From positions 103,046,083-103,110,082 of the forward strand of contig NW_023604861.1 in assembly GCF_014898055.3 (NCBI RefSeq): a stretch of DNA of 64,000 bases, read 5' to 3'. The position numbers and the translations under genes are program-made. The notes under the pieces are model-generated. The model saw nothing but the letters and a program-made list of their open reading frames with translations. It searched no databases and was not told the origin of the DNA. This DNA is from Talpa occidentalis. Its lineage: Eukaryota > Chordata > Mammalia > Eulipotyphla > Talpidae. Below, one piece after another: positions 57,836-64,000 of the stretch (position 1 is the stretch's first letter; every line of letters begins with the position of its first letter).

Positions 57836-60800
57836 AATTAGTAGGAGATCATGTTGTACAGAAATGATACCAGACAGTGCAGCATTGTCCAAAATTAACA
57901 AATGCAATGATGTTATAACATAGTTTTTCAGCAAATGATTACTTTAAAAGACACTATTTTTCTACATTTTCTTTTCTATACTAAAAATGTGTGATTCTGT
58001 AAACTGGATGATAATTTCTGAGTTGATCTCAATTAAATTTATTAGTAAAAAGCACTTGATGTGTCAAAGAAAACAGAACCACAATTATCTCAATGCCTTT
58101 GAGGGACAGAAGGGCCCTTGTGAAACTTTTGTCAATTTCTATTAACTTGGTATCTTTTTTCCCTTAACCCAGATGTCTGGATGTTCCCCAAGTCTTTATG
58201 CATGAGGGGGTAATCCTGTCCTTTAAGCACTAAGTAAAATTATGCTAGCATTTATCCCATATATGGTAGAAACAGAGTCCTTCCAGGACTGTGGTTGGTG
58301 ATATTACATTAATCCCAACTGGCTCTGGTCTAACTCTGGCTCCTGCTTTTTGTTGTTTTTTCCTTCTTTTCTCCCAGTAGTATCCCAGGCATAAAGTGCA
58401 GCCACCTTTTCATGACTTTAATTTTTTCTACATAGAATTTTATTTAACCTATTAGTCATGTGGAAAATGTCAATGTTACTGAGATTAAATAAAATATGGT
58501 ATGTAAAATGCCTAGTAAAAGTGTGTCCATGAATATCTTGCCTTTCCTTTCATAACAGAATCCTAAGAACATGCATCTACCCTGCATTTCAGTCCCTTCT
58601 TCACTCCTATTTGACCCCACACAATGTATTTAGTCTCTATGAACGTCAGTAGAATGAGGTGCCCAGTAACACTTAACACTTAAGGTAATGAAAGGATCAA
58701 ATGAGATAGGACAAAAATGTATTTGCCAAATACATTACTTATTATTATCATGGTTTTTCTGGTTTATTGTCCTCCAGCCCCTGTTAGTAGATGGTACATG
58801 ATACCACTCCATCCTTGCTTTTGGTCCAATAGCTTATGGGGATTTGAATAGCAGTTAGAATGCAAACTTACTCCAGAATTTGTGTAATCCACAATGGTGT
58901 ATATGATTTATTTCATTAAAACAGACTCCCAATTGGTATCAAAGATTTTATTTGATTTTGTTTTTGTTTTGATGTGTGGACTACCTAATGCTTCTGATGT
59001 CCTTAGTGCTTTTAGGAGCGAGATTGATCGGGGTTATATTTGACCTGGGGCTTTCACTTTTCTGAATTTCAATTGTGTTTGCACAGAGAGATACATTTAT
59101 GTTCTTTTCTAATCCTCCCTCAAAGCAGCAGAATTTAGTGGGATGCACCAAATGGTCTCTGTTTTGAGTTCAAAATTAGCTTTTCCTCCCAGTTCCTTTA
59201 GAAACTGGATGATTTGATGGCCTTCAATAAACTCCAGTTTTTGTCCCTTAGCCAAAAGAAAGTTCTGAATATAATGAGTTCCTTCTGGGAGGGTTTTATT
59301 CATCCTGCTATTCTCAAGTCAAAAACAACTGCCCAAAATGTTTTGATGGCCCAACATATTCCCGCTCGTTCTGGAAGGGCCAACGAGCCTACTTGAAAAT
59401 CAATTAGTTTCTACCAGTGGAATAACACAGATTCCTAGGTGCCTTCACAGAGAATATTTTAATACAAATGCTTTATTTTTGTTTCTTTTTCTTTTTTTAA
59501 GGAAAACAAAATGCCATTCTCTACATAGGAAAGGTGACATTTTTGAAAATCATTGACATTTTTCTATATTCTGGGCTATTTCAAGCGGTGACATTATTAA
59601 ATTAATTCAACAGAAGTAGAAAAATTGCCTACAAAATATGCAGTCACATAGAAAGTCCAAATGTACAAAAATGATCTCCTCGGAAGAACTTACATTTCAG
59701 AATTACCCTTAATTATGCAACCTTGAGTCTCTTAGAAAGTTTATAAGTCCAAGCACTGAGGATTAGATTTGAATTTGCTCATCACATTTTAGCTCCTTTA
59801 TTTCTGTTTATATAAACATAACTTTTGCATATAAAATATCAGTAAATATGTCTAGAATGATGATATTTCTGAAAAGTTATCTGTAAAATGGAATTTTATG
59901 TATGAAACACTATATATAAATGCACTTTTGAATTTGAGGAGTTCCACTTGTTGATTATGTAATTATAAACTCAAAGAATCTTAATATTGTTAAGTCCAAC
60001 AGTCTTAAAACAGGATTCAGGGAGAGAATATGATTATCCATTTCCATTTATTTTTGGCTAAACAAATGAAAAAGGAACTTAAGCTTAACTAATATTTAAT
60101 ACATAAAGTATCTCTCATGCTCTCACCCCGTTTGGATGTCAGCAGTCCAGGGGTATATATCCTCAGTCTACATTGACCAGTCAGACCCATCAGGATGAAC
60201 ACAACGCTCTGAGCTGCAGATGTTAACCCTTTAGTTGCTATTTCTTAGAAAAATATAAAAGTCTAAGGGAAGAGTCAGATTGGTAGATATTCAGGGAGGC
60301 CCAGAACAGTGGCTTTGACATGGAATGAGAGAGATTCGGTTTTCTTTTAACAACTCATATGGCAACACAATTGCATTCTTTTAAATATCAGTGCTTAGGA
60401 GTCCTGTAGAAGCCTCAAGGTAACTTGGCAAAACAAGGAGTTGGTCCATGTAGAGCCAGCGGCAGGGCAGTTCCACACCAGTGGTTGCCCAGCAGATCAT
60501 TAGATAGTACAATTTATCTGAACTAGAGAAATAGATTCAGGAACTGGATGATGTCATTTGAAAATGTTTAACCAGCACAAAATGGACAAATGATTTGAAT
60601 TATTTCTGTAAAGAAAGAAACCACTAATTTAAGATGCATCTGGTCAGACCAGCCTGTCTTGACTTGTTAGTGGAAGAACTGACAATTCCTACTCTCGGAA
60701 GGACCCTTCTTCAATGCATCATGGCATTTCAAATGATTAAATGACAAGAGGTTGGCAAAAGAATGTCAATAAATAAATGATTGAGAATATTATTTAAAAT

Positions 60801-60915
60801 CTGGGTTTCCATCTAATATCAGTAATGTTGAACTGCGCTCTAAATATGTACAGTATTTTAGATAATATAGAAAAAACACATTCTGAGGAAGACATTTAAA
60901 AATACTAATTAAAAA
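57836..60915. other. Unique DNA with a MIR piece
   Basis: About 58600-58740 has sense MIR-like phrases (AGTCTCTATGAACGTCAG, AATGAAAGGATCAAATGAGATAGG). The rest is unassigned. Confidence 0.45.
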
Positions 60916-60919
60916 CAAA

Positions 60920-61125
60920 AAACAATTCTTAGGCTCTGACAACAGACTGTGCTTACCAGAGGGGATGGAATGGGAGGGAGAAGGTTAGAGTGAGATGGTG
61001 ACTGGACATTTGGCGATGAGCGTGGTGTGATGTATAGAGTTGCTGAGGTGAGAAAATGTACACATGAAACCTGTACAGTATTGTAGACTAATGTTACCTC
61101 AAGAAAAAAGAAAAAGTAAAAAATA
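60920..61125 (+). mobile_element. Old L1 3' UTR fragment, sense
   Basis: CAGAGGGGATGGAATGGGAGGGAG, GGCGATGAGCGTGGTGTG and CACATGAAACCTGTACAGTATTG are L1 3' UTR phrases, followed by an A-rich tail at about 61100-61130. A diverged relative of 54555-54770. Confidence 0.7.
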
Positions 61126-61129
61126 AAGC

Positions 61130-62775
61130 GAATGATTGTGTAAAACGTAGTTTAATATCACCATTTCAAGCTTTTAAAAATCCAAGTTTTAGAAACTCCA
61201 GTGAATAGAACTGGATTAATCTCATTTTTAAAGTTTAAATTTTGTTACTCTCTATCAACCTTGGTCCACTTCATCTAAATAATACCATTTCATATGCTAT
61301 AAGAAACATGCATGATTCATGAGTATACATGAATTTATCACCCAAGGCAAGAACTAAAAGGTTATCAATAAATTACAGGTTTTTAAATTTCATGTTTTTT
61401 ACATGGGTCTATAGTCTACATAACATAGTAATATAGTAGTACTTTCCTTTTATTTTCCCACACCATTATTTTTATTTGTGGTAATATCAAGCCATCTATT
61501 TACAAATTTTCTGATCTCTCATTAGCTGAAACTAACTAGGGATGTCTTGGAGAATCACTAGTTGTTTCTGTCCACTTTGGTAGATACAAGAAATGAATAC
61601 ACCAATTACTGGAACAGAGGGCAGCAAACTGCCCAACTGGAATCTGAGGGGGACATCTGAATAGTGCCCCCGAGTGTCCAGGGGAGTGTTTGAAAAAACC
61701 CCTGAGTTTTCAAAGGAAATTAATTTGAAAAACGTTGAACCAACAGTCATCATTAGTCAAATGTATTAACCACATAGACCTTTGGTCTAAGAAAGAAAGT
61801 TTCTTTTTTTAATACCCTCCCCTGAAATAATAGCACAATGATGGCTTTCCCCTTTCCAAGAATTTGCCAAGCTTCAGTCTTCATGGAAAATCCTAATAAT
61901 TCCCATAATATTTTGAGGTTTTGATGCTTACAATAATTAGCCCTAGACCTAAGCATTTAAAGCAAGTGCACATTTTTCAAACTTTAGGACAGAGAGGCTG
62001 TTACAGGATTTTCATCCAAAATAATGTCATACATGCCTGTTTTAGTGCAGGTGTACGGATGTGTGGGCTTGTGTGTTTGTGTGCGTGTGTATACCAGACT
62101 ACGGGTGGCATAGTTCATCACACTTCATCAATACAACAAAACATCAAGGGCATGCATAGTGTCTGTTATACTTATTATTTGATCCTCATATTTAACAGAT
62201 TAATGGCACATATTGAACACTAAATATATATTTATCGAGTCAAACAGTGAAAATAGAAAACCTTGCTTAGTTAAAAATGATCTTGAGTCATATATTTATA
62301 TTGTATGCAGCTCCAAGCTTCCAAAAGCTTGGCATCAAAACCCCTTCTCTTGCTGAAGAACCTCCAGTCTTCTGAGAGTTTCTGTCCTCTGTAATGTGTC
62401 TCTGGGAGGTATGCAGTCCTAGCCATGAGTTGGATCCTGGATAAAGACATGTTGGAGTCACTCTTGGTACCCTCTGCAGTACCTCTTCCTTTTTGACCTC
62501 TTACAATTTTATTTTCTTTCTTTGAAAGGCAGGAAGTAGGAGAGATTTTCCATTTTGCTTCATTATTCATATTTCCCATCAGCATATAAACATATCCAGC
62601 ACAGTATCCATTCTAACAGAGAAAACAAAACCTCTCTGCTCAGTTGAGGTGTCCTGTCCCCAGCTACAACCTCATTTTACTGATGCTTTTCCAAGTTAAA
62701 AAAAATACAAAACAAAAAAATTGGATTTTAAATACAAAATAAATTGTCTGTCTTCTTACCTCAAATTTTCTTTTT
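61130..62775. other. Unique non-coding DNA
   Basis: A GT-rich alternating stretch at about 62049-62090. No exon or repeat family recognised. Confidence 0.4.
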
Positions 62776-62779
62776 AATC

Positions 62780-63340
62780 CACTTCAATCATGTTTCAGTT
62801 TCCTACACCGGAAGCAGCTCTTATCCCGGGACCAGCCGGCCCCTGTTGCCACATGTCGTCACTTCTCACCTTTCCTTTCACTCGGTCACCTCAGCAGCAG
62901 CTGGCACCTTGGCCTTTTCCTTCGTCTCTCTTAGCTCGCCTCAGGATGTGACACTCCCTGGCTTTGCTGCTCTATAATTCATTTCCCCCAGTAAAGTCAG
63001 AGTGATTTTTAAATTCATGACTCATTCTCTACCTCTTGTCTTCCTGCAGCTCACCATCATGCTTAGAATTATATCCAAATTCTTTGGCAGAGTTTACAAG
63101 TTCCACTGAGCCAGACCGTAACTCCTGCTTTATCTCCCACACCTCGTCCCAAGAACGACTTTCACCACTTGGATTCCTCACCACCTTTGAACACACCACC
63201 TTTGTTTTTTTGACCTTTGACCACAGCTATTCCCTTTTCCTAGAAAATCTTTCTCCAGATACTCCAATGACTTATTTATTTTTGCTATTCAGGATGAATC
63301 TTGAATGTCACCTTTTCCGTGACCTTGTCCAAAGGTCAGT
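62780..63340 (+). mobile_element. L2 LINE 3' region, diverged
   Basis: Sense L2 landmarks in order: TAAAGTCAGAGTGATTTTTAA, TTAGAATTATATCCAAATTC, CACTTGGATTCCTCACCACC, AGCTATTCCCTTTTCCTAGAA, GAATGTCACCTTTTCCGTGACC. No usable frame. The SINE that follows lies just downstream. Confidence 0.7.
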
Positions 63341-63383
63341 CACACAATTAGAATTGATGAACTATCACCAGAAAAACAAACAA

Positions 63384-63641
63384 CCGGGCCTCCCCTGGTG
63401 GCGCAGCGGTTGAGCACTGGACTGAGAAGCTGCCTGCAGCCTCTGCAGCACCGGTTCGATCCCCATCGCCGGCGAGGGTCCCACATGGCGCGCAGACCTC
63501 TCCTGCCGTGCCTGCTGCTCCCCTCAGCAGTGTATTGCGTCAGTCTGCCTGTTCTGTTCCCCGCTCTGGCTCTGGTGAATTCTCTCACCCTCCTGTGCTT
63601 CTGACTGTACTCAGTGCTTGTATAAATAAATCTTTAAAAAA
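63384..63641 (+). mobile_element. tRNA-derived SINE, subfamily A (sense)
   Basis: Bounded by an exact 14 bp duplication AGAAAAACAAACAA (63370-63383 and 63642-63655). A box TGGCGCAGCGGTTGAGCAC and B box GGTTCGATCCC are intact; tail TATAAATAAATC plus A. About 20 bp after the B box are missing compared with 40499-40781 (CCCCATCGCCGGCGAGGG). Confidence 0.95.
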
Positions 63642-63655
63642 AGAAAAACAAACAA

Positions 63656-64000
63656 GCACATAAACTTCATATGCTGTCATTCTGTTTTCTTTTCAAGCAC
63701 TTTTCAATAGGTAAGATTAATATTTTTAATCTTTTGCTCATTTGTCTTCCCCTACCAGGAACTCAGTGTCATACCATGTGCTTGATGGACATTTTTGAAA
63801 TGAATGACTGAAGTAAAAAAGGAGAGTATAAGTTCCATCTAGGTATTTTTAGTGGTATATGATTTTTTAAAAAAATCTTATTTGGGAGACACCACAGATA
63901 CATAGTGCCAAGACTGTTTTCCCAGCATAGATATAATTCTTTAGTATTTTAAACAAGGAACTTAATTTCCAGAGAGCCTTTTGATTAGTCTCTGATAACT
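63656..64000. other. Unique DNA at window end
   Basis: No recognised repeat or exon. Confidence 0.4.

Noticed and set aside
1..64000. CRISPR arrays, bacterial operons, tRNA/rRNA genes, non-retroviral viral insertions
   Set aside because: Nothing of this kind is visible; the only Pol III boxes belong to SINEs, and no ORF resembles RNA-virus proteins.

Overview
This 64 kb window is nuclear DNA from a placental mammal. No protein-coding exon, tRNA, rRNA, snRNA or CRISPR array is recognisable on either strand. It reads as intergenic or deep-intronic DNA of low to moderate GC. Almost everything identifiable is transposable-element derived. There are old mammal-wide families (MIR, L2, MER5A/MER20-type hAT relics, a MaLR-type LTR, ancient L1). 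There is a young L1 lineage, nine copies of one tRNA-derived SINE family (about 260-300 bp, A and B boxes, (AAAT)n-type tail), and one recent endogenous retrovirus. The SINE is not one I recognise from primates, rodents, carnivores, pigs or ruminants. A bat, perhaps a horseshoe-bat relative, is a plausible host, but that is inference.

The most informative object is a complete 6,038 bp class I (gammaretrovirus-like) provirus at 8829-14866. It has two 465 bp LTRs that differ at only two positions, a 5 bp target duplication (ATAAC), a primer-binding site of the tRNA-Pro type, a splice donor and a polypurine tract. Its inside is almost free of coding capacity: a 36-codon gag start, frameshifted nucleocapsid zinc knuckles, a protease fragment with a lost active site, and the membrane anchor and tail of an envelope. 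Young LTRs around decayed genes imply a non-autonomous element moved by helper proteins. It keeps a good splice acceptor followed by a short ORF with a signal-peptide-like start.

Layout. 0-8.8 kb: unique DNA with two SINEs, two 5'-truncated young L1 tails and a MER20-like relic. 8.8-14.9 kb: the provirus. 14.9-22 kb: unique DNA and a 2.1 kb truncated L1 with a 19 bp target duplication and a likely 3' transduction, then a MER5A-like relic. 22.4-22.8 kb: a degenerate AT-rich tract. 24-27 kb: repeat-poor DNA that may hold conserved non-coding elements. 28-33.5 kb: MIR and L2 relics, one SINE and a ZNF143-type motif. 39.3-45.5 kb: a nest of old L1 pieces with four SINEs. 45.5-64 kb: mostly unique DNA with two SINEs, old L1 tails, one young L1 tail, a MaLR-type LTR and a second L2 block.

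Nothing here forms a gene pathway. The functional logic is that of mobile elements and possible regulatory DNA. Family names rest on recognition of the sequence, not on a database search.
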